Of a stretch of 64,000 bases of DNA, positions 1-12,074 are shown one piece after another (within the stretch, counting starts at the first letter, position 1; each line of letters begins with the position of its first letter). Origin of the DNA: Orientallactaga sibirica (taxonomy: Eukaryota > Chordata > Mammalia > Rodentia > Dipodidae); assembly GCA_036365145.1 (NCBI GenBank), contig JAEOAD010002231.1:1922001-1986000 (forward strand). The letters are read 5' to 3'. Below the pieces are notes generated by a model. It made no database searches and was not told the origin of the DNA. It saw only the letters and a list, made by a program, of their open reading frames with translations. Made by a program: the position numbers and the translations under genes.

Positions 1-260
1 ATGATTAGGTCAGGGTTGTGTCAGCACCTTAGGAGGGATTAGTGTCCCCATCACAGAAGTGGGTTAGGTCTCACAGGACAGGATTGCATCACAAGGACAG
101 GTTGTCACAGAGTGAACTCACCTTTCTTGGCTAGCGCTCTTGCTTTCTCTCTCACCACCTCTGTGTACTGCCACTACGAGGCCCTCACCAGAAGCCCATG
201 GTGGCATAGCTATTGAACCTCCACAACTGTTTGCCAAGATGAACCACTGTTCTTTACAAA

Positions 261-1085
261 ATACACAGTGTGATAGTTTGAATGTACAGTCTCAGATGTT
301 TTATTAAAGCTGGTAACTTGGATTTCTAGCTGCCTGGCTGGAAGAGGTGGTAGATCCTGTGGTCCAGGCCTAAGGTGTTTGGGGGCAGATCTGACTTTCA
401 GCCTAAAGGTATGAAGAGTAGTTTGAGCTCTGAGCTCTGTCTGGGTTCCTGCTGCTGCAGGTTTGTGTGTGTTTGATTGTGGTGCTGGCTGGCTGCTGGT
501 GGTTTTTTTCTTTCTGCTTGCATCTGTGAAAACCTATGACGGGGGAAGTCATGAGCCCTAGGGGTATAACCCCTGCTGGTGTTTGGATAAATGCATATAT
601 TATGCTCACTAAACTGCCTGGTAAGCACTTTTCTTAATGTTCATACCCATATATTAATGCTACTCTCAACTTTGGATTAAAGAAGTTTCTCTTTTCAGAT
701 GGCTGTGACCTCTGGGATGACTCAAAAGGCACCATCGTGCTGAGAAGAAGTGACAGAGGAGTGCTCAGCACTGACACATCTCTAACACACCTTCCAAGGC
801 TCAGGATCCATTGTGGAAGAGGTGGTGGGAAGAATGTAAGAGTGAAAGGAAGGATTGGATTCTTTACAATGCACTCTTTCAGACACAAAATGACCTGGAT
901 ATTCATGACCTTGCAGTGCCTGGCACTACCTACACAAGACTAGTATAATAGGAGGAAAAGATTATGACATCAAAATAAAAGAGAGACTGAGGTGGGAGGG
1001 GATATGATAGAAAGGGAAGGTAGGAGGGAGGGAATTACAATGGTTTATTGTGTATAATTATGGAAGTTGTCAATAATTAAAAAAA
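261..1085 (+). mobile_element. LINE-1 3'UTR fragment, sense
   Basis: The block around 540-1085 is the reverse complement of the 3'UTR seen at 25890-26460 and 59470-60000 (shared landmarks: cctaggggta, gatggctgtgac, cttccaaggctcaggatcca, tggaagttgtcaataatt). It ends in an A-rich tail. The upstream limit near 261 is approximate. Confidence 0.75.
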
Positions 1086-1101
1086 TTTTTAAAGTATTTT
1101 A

Positions 1102-1252
1102 GCCAGGCATGGTGGCAAACACTTTTAAGCCCAGCACTCAGGAATCAGAGGTAGGAGGATTGCTGTGAGTTCAAGGCTACCCTGAGACTAGAGTGAATTC
1201 CAGGTCAGCCTGGGCTAGAGTGAGACCCTACCTTGAAAAAAACAAAAAAAAG
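1102..1252 (+). mobile_element. B1-like SINE
   Basis: gccaggcatggtggcaaaca to A-rich tail; inserted at the L1 3' tail. Confidence 0.85.
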
Positions 1253-1257
1253 TATTT

Positions 1258-1274
1258 TATACTTATTTATTTTT

Positions 1275-1307
<33 letters not shown>

Positions 1308-1480
1308 GAAGGGAGGGAGGGAGAGAGGGAGCGCGCGAGCACTAGGGCCTCTAGATGCTGCAAACTCCAAACTCATGCACTACCTTGTGCATCTGGCTTT
1401 AGGTAGGTCCTGGAGAATCAAACCTGGGTTCTTTGGCTTTGCAGGCAAACTCCGTAACCATTAAGCCATCTCTCCAACCT
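1258..1480 (-). mobile_element. B2-like SINE with (GA)n
   Basis: ttatttttgagagagag tail to aagccatctctccaacc head; the long GA tract belongs to its 3' end. Confidence 0.8.
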
Positions 1481-1510
1481 AATTGGGTCTTTCTTAAAGA
1501 ATGAGTTAAT

Positions 1511-1722
1511 GGGCTGGAGAGATGGTTTAGTGGTTAAAGTGTTTGTCTGCAAAGCCAAAGGATCCTCTGCAAAGCCAAAGGATCATGGTTTGACTCTCCA
1601 GGACCCACGTAAGCCAGATGCACAAGGGGGTGCGTGCCTCTGAAGTTGGTGCACCCATTCTCTCTCCCTCTCTCTCTCTTTCTCTCTCTCTGCCTCTTTC
1701 TCTCAAATAAATAAATAAAATA
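1511..1722 (+). mobile_element. B2-like SINE
   Basis: gggctggagagatggtttag to aataaataaataaa; contains an internal short duplication (aaagccaaaggatc twice). Confidence 0.85.
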
Positions 1723-1734
1723 TTAAAAAATGTT

Positions 1735-2095
1735 TCTTAGTACAAGGGTGAAGCAGATAGACACTGAGGATACTCAACACCCACCAAACCAGAGTTCCAG
1801 AGGCTCCTAAGAGCCCATCACTGAAGTAGACTTAAAATGCACCTGACATGACTCAGGGAATTTTGTGGAAGAGGGGGCAGAAAAGTTGTTAGAGCCACAA
1901 GGTGGGACACTGTGCACAGAGACATTGCCTCTTCCCCATAACTGATAGCTGCCCCCACAATCCATGACCCATAGTCCCCATGGGGTTGACCTGCATCCCC
2001 AACGAAGAGGATTCCTTTGGGAAAGGGGCAGGAATGAGGGAAAGGATGGTACCAACATATGCTATTTACATACTAATATTCCATAACTAGTAAAA
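1735..2095 (+). mobile_element. LINE-1-type 3' end, second subfamily, sense
   Basis: Shares segments such as gaagtagactta, gaagagggggc and gttagagccacaa with the reverse complement of 41905-42540, so both belong to one repeated 3'-end family. L1 assignment is an inference from layout and A-rich ending. Confidence 0.55.
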
Positions 2096-2099
2096 AAAT

Positions 2100-2510
2100 C
2101 CAAAAGCAATTTTAAAAAGTGTGATTTAGTGTGAAAGAGTCTGAGTGTGTTTGAACATGTAAGAATGTTCAAGAACACTGTTGTGTAAGAGTCCAAGTGT
2201 GTTTGTATGAATATATGTTCAAGTGTGCAAGAGTCTAAGTGTGTAAGAGCATTTGAAGGGGTTTGAGATTTTGGGACTATAAGAAATGTGTAAGAACTTG
2301 CAAGAGAGTGTAAATATGTATAAAAAGTGTGCAGAGTATAACTTATGTTTATTTGAGTGTTCAAGAGTATGGACAGCAGTGTTTGAATGTGCAAGAGTGT
2401 AACAGTCTCTTCAAGTGTGTGAATTTGTGCAAAAAACTGTTCAAGAGTGCAACAGTGTGTAAGAGCATTTTAGTATGTTTTTAGTGTGCTGGAGTTGTGT
2501 GATTAATGAA
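2100..2510 (+). repeat. Degenerate 12-nt tandem array, G-rich strand
   Basis: Imperfect repetition of tgtgcaagagtg/tgtaagagtgt/tttgagtgtgt motifs for about 400 bp. The motif is the reverse complement of that in 4420-5640, so the two arrays face each other across about 1.9 kb. Confidence 0.8.
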
Positions 2511-2780
2511 ACTTTAGTGTCCAAGAAATTAGAGTTTCCCCAGGAGTCTCATTCTGGGTGAAGGAAAAGGCTGAAGCCTGTTGCCAGAGAAGAAACTTGT
2601 CTCCCAGGAAGAGATTTCACACAGACCACCTTGCGTGAAGACAGGGTCATGTTGATGGGAGGACTGCACCTTCACTGAGATAGATTGGTTAGTCAGGCAT
2701 ACCTCTTGGCCTCGTGTCACTGGAATTTTTATGTTTTCTTACCAATGTGGCCACATTGAATAGATTTTCTTTGCTTTTCA

Positions 2781-2935
2781 TTTTTTTTTTTTTTTTTTTT
2801 TGAGATAGGGTCTCACTCTAGCCCAGGCTGACCTGGAATTTACTATGTAGTCTCAGGATGACCTCAAACTTATAGTAATCCTGCTACCTCTGCCTCCCAA
2901 CAGCTGGATTACAGGTATGTGCCACTATGCCTGAC
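2781..2935 (-). mobile_element. B1-like SINE
   Basis: T-run, then gagatagggtctcactctag to ccactatgcctgac. Confidence 0.88.
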
Positions 2936-2947
2936 TCATTCTTTTTT

Positions 2948-3157
2948 AAAATATTTATCTATTGGCAAGTACAGCAAGATAGAGAGAAGAGAGACAGAAA
3001 GAATGGGTGCACCAGGGTCTCTAGGCCACTGCAAATGAACTCCAGATGCATGCGCCACATTTTGCATCTGGCTTTGCGTGGGTACTAGGGAATTGAACCC
3101 AGATTATTAGGCTTTGCAGGTAAGTGCCTTAACCGCTGAGTCATCTCTCCTGCCCCC
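2948..3157 (-). mobile_element. B2-like SINE
   Basis: From aaatatttatctattgg through gaatgggtgcaccagggtct to catctctcctgcccc. Confidence 0.82.
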
Positions 3158-3273
3158 TGATTTTCATTCTTTTTTTTTTTTTAATTGACTTATTGAGGAT
3201 AGGTGGCAGAGCCTACATTGTTAGGGCTGCTAAGGTCCAGACTCTGACCCTAACAACCGCAGTATGACATAAA

Positions 3274-3430
3274 ACCAGGCATGACAGTGCCTGTATGTAA
3301 TAACTAGCACTTGAAATCCTAGAAATTCTGATGGGTAGGAGAATCAGAAGTTCAAGTCTTCTTTGGCTACATACCAAGTTTGAGGCCAGCTTGGGCTATA
3401 GGAGACTGTCCCAAAGAAAGAAAAAAGAAA
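3274..3430 (+). mobile_element. Old B1-like SINE
   Basis: accaggcatgacagtgcctg, then tttgaggccagcttgggcta and an A/G-rich tail; strongly diverged. Confidence 0.55.
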
Positions 3431-3754
3431 GGAAGGAAGGAGAAGAGAGAGTGAGAAAGAAAGAGAAGGGGAGGAAAGGGGACATGATTGGAGGGGAGGG
3501 AAGGGAAAGTAAAAAAGCAAACAAAATACCACCATATTCATCTGGGTCTGTGAAAGGAGCACAGGAGCCAAATGAATGAGCTCGTGGAGAAACAATTTGA
3601 GCAACTAAAGAAGGTGAGATTGATATAAATTTGGATGATGGTAGCTTTCTCCTGGTAGGTAGTCAGCAGGGGACTGGCCTACAGAAACATGGATGCCACC
3701 TTGCCTGCCCTGGCAAGACTAGAACTCACATTGGAGGTAGTTTCCTCCAAGATG

Positions 3755-3960
3755 GCTGCAAGTATAAAATAAATACCTGTGACCCTCAGAAGAAAAAGAT
3801 GATGACATCAAATTAAAAGAGACTAATGGAGAGAGGGAGGGGATATGACAGAGAATAGAGTTCTGAAGGGAAATGGGGGGAGAGGAGGGAAATTTCATGT
3901 TTTTTTTTTTTTTGTATGTAAGTATAGAAGTTGTCAATAAAAAAAAGAAGTAAAAAAATA
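3755..3960 (+). mobile_element. LINE-1 3' end fragment, sense
   Basis: Contains gatgatgacatcaaatt, ggaggggatatgaca and agaagttgtcaat followed by an A-rich tail, the same 3' terminus as the element at 261-1085. Confidence 0.7.
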
Positions 3961-4867
3961 AAATAAATACCTGTGAATCTATACTGATAAAAATAAGTCC
4001 TTGAATAAATTAATGGAGGGGAGTGATAAATGTCCCATGCAGAAGAATTTGAAAAGAGCAGGATCATAACTCTGTGCCTCCATACAGACTCTGCTCCCTT
4101 CAAAACAGTGCATTATAGCCACAGAGGAGATAGAAACTTTATGGTGAAGAAAGCTGACAAATACTGCCTCAGCCAGATGATTGCCTCAACCTCAAATGAC
4201 TAATGATGCTGATAGTATGTGTCAGAGCATTGACACTGTTCCTTTAAGATGACAAATGTTAGTGCTAGGGAGACAAAGTAGCTTGCTCCCCTGTCGTTCC
4301 TTCTGACCTCAGGTGCATCAAGAATGAAAAGCTGACAGTTTGGGGGTGGGGACAGCAGGACCTGACAATCTCAGATTAATGACTGTGTAACCTATGCTGT
4401 GCCTTCTCTCAGCCCCCCCCCAAAGTTGAGAACACTCAAACACATACTAAAATGCTCTTACACACTCTTGCAACTCACATTTCTAAAACAAAATAAAATG
4501 AACTTACACACTGTTACACACATTTGCACACCCTTGCACTTACACTCCTGACCACTCACATTTAACACATACTCTTGTGCATATTTCCACACCTTTTGCA
4601 GTCATGCACCCATAAACACATTCTCGCACACTTACACTTCCAAGTACTCAAACTCAAAACAAAACACCTACACACTCTTGCACATATTCACACACTCTCG
4701 CACAACATTACACAGTTACACTCTTGCACACTTATACACCAAGAATAGAATCATTAACATGCTCTTGCACACTTTTGTACACATTTACACCCTGCATATT
4801 CTAGCACATCCTTACACAGTTTTGAACATTCACACACTTTTACACAATCCCACACATTTCTAACACT

Positions 4868-5031
4868 TTATTTTTATTTTTATTTTTGTTTTTCGAGGTA
4901 GGGTCTCACTTTAGTCCAGGCTGACCTGGAATTCACTCTGTAGTCTCCAGGTGGCCTCGGACTCATGATGATCCTCCTACCTCTGCCTCCCAAGTGCTGG
5001 GATTAAAGGTGTGCGCCACCACGCACGATCT
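4868..5031 (-). mobile_element. B1-like SINE inside the 12-nt array
   Basis: tttttcgaggtagggtctca to gtgcgccaccacgc, flanked on both sides by array units (tttctaacacttt appears before and after, likely TSD). Confidence 0.88.
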
Positions 5032-5322
5032 CATTTCTAACACTTTTACACACATTCACACACTAAACACTTTCACACACTTGTACCTATTTGCACAATC
5101 TCACACACTTTACATATTTTTCAGTATCTTACACATTTATACACTTTTGCTCACTTAAATTTCTCAACACATACATTAAAACATACTTTTCCACACATTT
5201 ATACACTATTACACACTTCTGCACATGTTTACATATATTTCACACTTACACTACTCAGAACTCACACATGCTGACACACTTGCACAATCACACACACATT
5301 TACACACTATGACACATTTGAT

Positions 5323-5359
5323 GAGATCGAGTGTGTTCAGGGTGGTATGGCCATAGACA
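5323..5359 (-). pseudogene. 5S rRNA 5'-end fragment inside the 12-nt array
   Basis: gagatcgagtgtgttcaggg followed by tggtatggccatagacac is the reverse complement of the first ~36 nt of 5S rRNA, with about 4 differences. It is embedded in the repeat array, and its own gtgtgttc and agacac ends blend with the array. Confidence 0.8.
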
Positions 5360-5659
5360 CTCTTACACACTTGAATACTCACACACTGAAACACTCTCAT
5401 ACACTCACACACTTGCACACATTCACATTTTGAAGCTCACATTTATACTCTTGCACACTTTTGCACATGTACAGTCTTCCATAGTCTCGCACACTCTTGC
5501 ACACTCATGCTCCTAAACATGCAAACATAAACATACACTCTTGCACACATTCATATTTTTGCACATTCATGCTTACATTCTTGAACACACACCCACTAAA
5601 ACTCTTGCACACTCTTCTATGCATTTACATTATTTTCAGTAATCTGAAACCCAAAGGCA

Positions 5660-5860
5660 GGAGCACAAGTTTCTGTTTAGAGTACCTTGATTCCTGCCAG
5701 GATGGTTCCACTGGGATCAAACCTAGGGCTTCTCTGCTAGCCTCTCTGCTAGCCGGGCACTCGCTCTACCAATGAACTGCTGCTCCGTGTCTCCAGGGCT
5801 TCTTCTCTGCTAGCCAGGCACTCTACCAATGAACTGCCCCATGTCTCCGGCCCTCTTACT
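5660..5860 (-). mobile_element. ID-like SINE fragments
   Basis: gggatcaaacctagggcttc and gctctaccaatgaactgc, then a partial repetition (aggcactctaccaatgaact); an antisense tRNA-like ID head with an internal duplication. Confidence 0.55.
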
Positions 5861-5936
5861 TTCTTATTTTCTGACTGTACAAGATGCTCAAGCTCACCTT
5901 GTATATTTCCCGTCATACTCCCAGAATCATCCATTT

Positions 5937-6220
5937 CTCCATGGGAGACGGTTCAATGGATAAAGCACTTGCTACACAAGCCTGACAACCTGAGTTCAGA
6001 TCCTCAGCATGCACATAAAAGCCAGATGCTATGGCTGTGGTGGACAGGGGAATCTCCTGGAAGCTTGTGGACCAGCTAGCCTGGTGAATGCAGTGGTGAA
6101 CAGCAATGAGACACCCTGTCTCAAACAAGGTGGAAAAGAAAATCTGACACCAGAAATGGTTCTCTGACCTGCACACTCACATCATAGCATATGTACATCC
6201 ACACTTCCACATGTAAACAG

Positions 6221-6265
<45 letters not shown>

Positions 6266-6270
6266 GAGGA
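5937..6270 (+). mobile_element. Old composite SINE with (CA)n
   Basis: ggttcaatggataaagcact to gagacaccctgtctcaaaca, then a B2-like end with cacacatgcac-type sequence and a CA repeat at 6222-6262. Confidence 0.55.
6222..6262 (+). repeat. (CA)n microsatellite
   Basis: About 20 CA dinucleotides. Confidence 0.95.
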
Positions 6271-6407
6271 AAGTATCATTTTGTTGTTTGGAAGTATTTT
6301 ATTATTGGAAACACCACTCTGTAGGTGCCAGATGTCCTTGTTGCTGCTGCCATTCCTTTTGAGCTCTCTCAATTGACAGAGTAGTAGTTTATATATTTAA
6401 AAGTCTT

Positions 6408-6632
6408 GGCTGGAGGGATGGCTTAGTAGTTAAGGTATTTGCCTGCAAAGCCTAAGGACCCAGGTTTGATTCTCCAGGTCCCACGTAAGCCAGATGCACA
6501 AGGTGTTGCATGCATATAGAGTTTGTTTGCAGTGGCTAAAGGTCCTGCAATTCCCATTCTAATTCTCTCTCACTCACTGTCTGTCTCTTTCTCCTTCCCT
6601 TCCTCTCTGTAATAAATAAATAAATAAATAAA
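6408..6632 (+). mobile_element. B2-like SINE
   Basis: tggctggagggatggcttag to aataaataaataaata. Confidence 0.85.
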
Positions 6633-6651
6633 AACTTAAAAAAAGTTTTAG

Positions 6652-6805
6652 GGCGGGTGTGATGGTGCATGTCTTTAATCCCAGCACTCAAGAGGCAGAG
6701 GTAGAATGATCACTGTGAGTTTGAGGCCAATCTGAAACTATATAGTGAATTCCAGGTCATCTAGGCTAGAACAAGACCCTACCTTGAAACCCCAAAAAAA
6801 AAAAG
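6652..6805 (+). mobile_element. B1-like SINE
   Basis: gcgggtgtgatggtgcatg to an A-run. Confidence 0.88.
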
Positions 6806-6808
6806 GTG

Positions 6809-7013
6809 GGGGCTGGAGAGATGGCTTAGCAATTAAGGCACTTGCCTGCAAAGCCATAGGACCCAGGTTCGATTCCCCAGGACCCATGTAAGCCAGATGC
6901 ACAAGGTAGCACATGCATCTGGAGTTTGTTTGCAGTGGCTGGAGGCCCTGGCACACCCATTCTCTCTGTTTCTGATTCTTTCTCTCTCTCCCTCAAATAA
7001 ATAAATAAAAATA
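6809..7013 (+). mobile_element. B2-like SINE
   Basis: ggctggagagatggcttagc to caaataaataaataaa. Confidence 0.88.
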
Positions 7014-7019
7014 AAATGT

Positions 7020-7190
7020 TTATCTGGGTGTGGTGGTACATTCCTTTAATCCCAGCACTTGGGAGGGAGAGGTAGGAGGATCTCCAGGAGTTCGAGGCCA
7101 CTCTGAGAATACAGAGTGAATTCCAAGTCAGCCTGAACTAGAGTGAAACCCTACCTCAAACAAAACAAAACAAAACAACAAGAACAAAAA
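7020..7190 (+). mobile_element. B1-like SINE
   Basis: tatctgggtgtggtggtaca to an (AAAAC)n-type tail. Together with 6652 and 6809 it forms a head-to-tail SINE cluster. Confidence 0.87.
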
Positions 7191-7835
7191 ACCCAAAAAG
7201 TAAAAGAAACAGTTTACCAAGAAAACATCAGATGGTTATTACTAGCAGTATCAAAAATAGGCTTTATACCCTGTTACATGACTAAGCCAAAGAAATGTGA
7301 GTTAAGACCTTCCCAAGTAACATTTTATATAGGAAGTAGAAGCCATTCTAGAGAGTTGCAATAGCAAGGGGGTAAGGTTTATCAAATTGATCATATGTGA
7401 AAAAACAGAAGTTAGGGCACCATTGGACTTTTGTTTATTTATTTATTCATTCATTCACTTACTTTTTTCTTTTTTTCTTTTTGAGATGTTCATATCTTTT
7501 GGTTGTCCTCCATGGACTGTGTTCTGGAAATTTTCTTTAGGAATTAAACTGGGGCAAGTATAGGGTTGGGTTCATTTGTTTTCCCATTGTTGCTGGAGTA
7601 TAGGACAAAAGACCTGCATCCCTCAGCCCCCAACTTACTAGACTCAGCCATCTGTCCCAATATACCAGTTAAAGAGATAAGTAGATAAAAAGCCAAGGAG
7701 ATTAAATCAAAGTTGGGAAGAGGATGAGATAAAGGGATCCAATGAACCCAGCTTTATCTTTAGGGCAGTGATATGAGCTTTAGGTTTAAATAGAAGAAAA
7801 ATTGATCAGCAGGTAAGCAGTATGCCTTCCTTCAA

Positions 7836-7938
7836 CTGGTATTCCCAGGCGGTCTCTCATCCAGGTACTCACCAGGCCCAACCTTGCTTAGCTTCTGAGA
7901 TCAGACAGGCTCAGGCACATTCAAGGTGGCATGGCCAT
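7836..7938 (-). pseudogene. 5S rRNA pseudogene
   Basis: Plus strand reads tattcccaggcggtctctca ... gcttagcttctgagatcaga ... ggtggcatggcc, the reverse complement of 5S rRNA over nearly its whole length (about 103 of 120 nt). Differences fall in the A box/C box promoter region, and both ends are eroded, so it is not an active gene. Confidence 0.9.
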
Positions 7939-8137
7939 TGGATTTGTAATTTCACCTCCTTGGCCTTCCCTTGCCAGGCATTTTGGACTGGGCTTTCTCA
8001 TTAGGTTCTATGACATTAAGGTATTATACTTCAGGCTGGATGAGAATTCGTCATGCAGTAGAGATTGACTTCGAAGTCAGCATCCTCCCAAGTGGTGGGA
8101 GTGGCTTGGTTGAAGAAGTGTACTTACGTGTCTAAAA

Positions 8138-8674
8138 CTTTTTTTTTTTTTGGTTTTTCGAGGTAGGATCTCACTCTAGCTCAGGCTGACCTGAAATTCA
8201 CTATGTAGTCTCAGGGTGGCCTCGAACTCATGGTGATCTGCCGGGTCCTCCGGCAGGTAGGGCTGAAGAAGGAGCCGGTCCAGCCGGTCCGTTCTTGGGG
8301 CTGAGCGGGATGATGGGTGTCGACGACCCAGATCCCCCCCCTCCAAGGCACCGGAGAGAAAAACACACTGGGTCGGGAGTCTTGTCGAAGCAGGATCTCA
8401 TTTTATTGTAGTAGGAAGGTGTTTATATAGCATTGAGGAAGAGGGTGGGGTCTCAGGATGGGATAAAGGTGTAGAGGCCAATAGTATTTCACCACGTTAG
8501 CAGTAGCTGGGCGGAGGCAGTTTTGGCTTAGGTCTTGCTGAGTCACTCCTAAGCGGGAGCAATAGGCCAAAGACAGGTTGCCAAACTCTAGTCAGGCTCA
8601 GGAAGTTCCATTGGGCCTCGCGCCCGGGCCTCTTAGGGCCCAACAGTGATTCTCCTACCTCTGCCTCCTGAGTG
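8138..8674 (-). mobile_element. B1-like SINE split by a solo LTR
   Basis: Left part 8138-8238 (T-run, ttcgaggtaggatctcactc) and right part 8646-8674 (gtgattctcctacctctgcc), separated by the LTR 8239-8645. Its remaining edge is also the target of the MOSMO-COPS4 retrocopy. Confidence 0.87.
8239..8645 (-). mobile_element. Solo LTR, ERVK-like, 407 bp
   Basis: Minus-strand LTR beginning TGTTGGGCCC and ending CCCGGCA (TG...CA). It has a TATATAA box (plus-strand tttatata near 8422) and a downstream AATAAA (plus-strand tttatt near 8402). Six-base flanks gtgatc (8233-8238) and gtgatt (8646-8651) form a TSD with one mismatch, the length usual for ERVK/class II elements. It interrupts an antisense B1 SINE, whose halves rejoin as ctcatggtgat/ctcctacc. 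No internal retroviral sequence remains, so it is a recombined solo LTR. Confidence 0.85.
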
Positions 8675-8676
8675 CT

Positions 8677-8680
<4 letters not shown>
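8667..8680 (+). repeat. TSD, left copy, of the MOSMO-COPS4 retrocopy
   Basis: CCTGAGTGCTTCTT next to the poly(A) side of the insert; repeated exactly at 10295-10308. The left copy continues the body of an antisense B1 SINE (gcctcctgagtgct). Confidence 0.9.
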
Positions 8681-10011
<1,331 letters not shown>

Positions 10012-10013
<2 letters not shown>

Positions 10014-10294
10014 GCCGACTCCCCGGTGTTGATCCAGTCCGGGTTGGCGATGCTGGCGATGGCGAAGATATCGGCGGCCAGAAAGAGACATCCTGAGATG
10101 ATGGTCAGTTTATCCATCTCCCCGCCCCGCTCCCCCCACCCCCCGAGCCCCGGGCAGGCCGCGGCCTCACGCCTCCCGCCCCATGGGCCGCCGCCGGGGC
10201 CCGGAGTCCCCCGCGCGCCGCCGCCGCCGCCGCCTCGCGCCCCCTCGGCCCCCGCGCGCCGCTCGCGCCCTCCGCGCGCCCGGGACCAGCAGCC
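10012..10294 (-). pseudogene. MOSMO: MOSMO 5'UTR and first-exon segment of the chimeric retrocopy
   Basis: From the ATG at 10117 the minus strand encodes MDKLTIISGCLFLAADIFAI and continues to NTGESA, the N-terminus and first membrane segment of MOSMO (modulator of Smoothened, a small multipass membrane protein in Hedgehog signalling). About 177 bp of very GC-rich 5'UTR precede it, up to the TSD. The match stops abruptly after the GESA codons, where COPS4 sequence begins, with only one to a few ambiguous bases (g/cgg) at the joint. The piece has no stop and few visible substitutions, so it looks well preserved relative to the COPS4 part. Confidence 0.85.
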
Positions 10295-10308
10295 CCTGAG
10301 TGCTTCTT
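10295..10308 (+). repeat. TSD, right copy, of the MOSMO-COPS4 retrocopy
   Basis: Exact second copy of CCTGAGTGCTTCTT at the 5' end of the retrocopy, followed by unrelated flank (aatgacatc). Confidence 0.9.
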
Positions 10309-11399
10309 AATGACATCTTCATCTATGTACACCATTGTACTTTGCTCACATTGGCTATACCATTCTTGTCTTATGATCCTCTTAATTCTTCCTGTCACTG
10401 GCACAATTTAGAATTATATTGAAGTTCAGTTCTACATACAGACCCTCAGACTATGACTCCTCTAGAGCACATTTTAAGTGGTAAAATAACAAGACTAGGT
10501 TCACACTTAGACCCCTCTGCTAGTAGTATTAAGTGTGATGAGGGTGGCAGGGAAGGAAGAGTGGGGGGTGTCAAATGAGGATGCTTAGTGAGATTCAGGG
10601 TGGATGTGGGGAGGACCTAACTTGAGACAGTGCCAGCTGGGCAAGTAATAGGGGGCTGACTCCCTAGCTATGGGACTAGCAAGCCTCAGGTCTTGTTGGT
10701 GTGTGTGTGTTGGGCTGGAGGGATGGTGTGTGTGCATGTGAGTGTGTGGGTGTGTGGTTGGGTTAGGAGTGGCAAAACAAAACAACTTTCTTGGTACCAG
10801 TGGGGATCTTCGGGAAAGTGAGTGCAGGCTTATGGGGGTGGGTGGGAAGGGAGATAACTTCTGGAGGAAGCTTCTGACTCCTAACCCCAAGCCTTCTTCT
10901 ATAAACTGGTCCTGGAAGAATTAGGTGAAGTTGAAAATGACCCTTAGAGGTAATGTGTCCTGATTACCAGGAGTCATGGATTTTGGTCCTCTAAGGATGT
11001 CCTATGGTAATAGAGGAGCTCCCTTTTGGCTGGTCAGTGGTTGGAAGCAGTGCATAGAGATTTCCTGGTAACAAGTGGGGAAGGAGGCACCTTATAGATA
11101 GTTACTGATCCTGGCTGAGCAGCTATGGCTGTCAACAAATGGGGAATTGTCTTTCAAAAACAGCTGTGCTTTTGGCAAGACTGAGCCAGTCAACATTTCA
11201 ACAAGGATGTGAGAAGGATTTACAAGATCCCATTCCTCCTGGAGGAGATATTGGCAGTTAATGGTCACTAGGGCCATTAGTCTTCAGTGGTATACCCACT
11301 ATTATGTTGTCCGTGTTCTAGTCAATAGTGCTCTACCCATGATCATGCAAGCAACTCTAATTTAACTCAGTGGCTCACACACACACACACAAAACAATC
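10309..11399 (+). other. Unique upstream flank
   Basis: About 1.1 kb with a GT-rich tract (about 10695-10765) and no recognisable gene or repeat. Possible distal regulatory sequence, but nothing specific is seen. Confidence 0.6.
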
Positions 11400-11690
11400 C
11401 CCGACAAACACCAATAAAAGGACATGATAGTGGGAAGGAGGAGGATTAGAGGTTAATGGGGGTGAATATGATCAAAATACATTATGTGCAGGGCGTGATG
11501 GCACACACATTTAATCCCAGCACTTGGGAGGCAGAGGTAAGAAGATCACTGACTTCCAAGTCAACCTGGGACTACAGAGTCCCAGGTTAGCCTGAGCTAG
11601 AGTGAGATCCTACCTAGAAAAAAGAACAACATACGTTATGTATATGCATAAAATTGTCTAAAATAAAACTCAAAAATAGATTTAATAAGT
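11400..11690 (+). mobile_element. LINE-1-like 3' end fragment split by a B1 SINE
   Basis: Short A-rich rodent L1-like 3' terminus (gaatatgatcaaaatacatt ... aaattgtctaaaataaa) into which the B1 at 11489-11624 inserted; atacattatgt and atacgttatgt on its two sides are a diverged TSD. Confidence 0.5.
11489..11624 (+). mobile_element. B1-like SINE
   Basis: cagggcgtgatggcacacac to ctagaaaaaag, within an L1-like 3' end. Confidence 0.87.
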
Positions 11691-11704
11691 GATTTTTTTT
11701 CTTT

Positions 11705-11866
11705 TCTCTCTCTTTTTTTTTGTTTTTCCAGGTAGGGTCTCACTCTGATCCAGGCTAACCTGGAATTCACTATGTAGTCTCAGGGTGGCTTTGAACTCAC
11801 GGCAATCCTCCTACCTCTGCCTCCCAGGTGCTGGGATTAAGGGCGTGCGCCACCACGCCCAGCTTA
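11705..11866 (-). mobile_element. B1-like SINE
   Basis: T-run, ccaggtagggtctcactctg to cgccaccacgcccagc. Confidence 0.88.
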
Positions 11867-12074
11867 ATAATTGATTTTTAAAAATTGTGTGCGTCTGAAA
11901 TTATTCCTGTATCTTTAAATCAGATTTCGGCAGCATTGTCTTTACTACATAAATATTTTAAAGTTATAAATTGTCTATGGGTTTATCATTTATGTCAGGA
12001 TGTGCTCATTTCACATAAAATACACTTCTTGCATCTAGCATACACACAAAAAGCAAAACAAAACAAAAGTGTGC

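Larger units (their letters stand above)
4420..5640 (+). repeat. Degenerate 12-nt tandem array, C-rich strand
   Basis: Over 60 imperfect units such as cacactcttgca, cacacttttaca and ttacacactctt across about 1.2 kb. Interrupted by a B1 SINE (4868-5031) and by a 5S rRNA fragment (5323-5359). Apparent His/Thr-rich ORFs here are artefacts of the array. Confidence 0.85.

Noticed and set aside
4678..5516. His/Thr-rich open frames
   Set aside because: They are translations of the 12-nt repeat array, not genes.
4420..5640. Telomere-like interstitial repeat
   Set aside because: Units are CACTCTTGCACA-like, not TTAGGG/CCCTAA.
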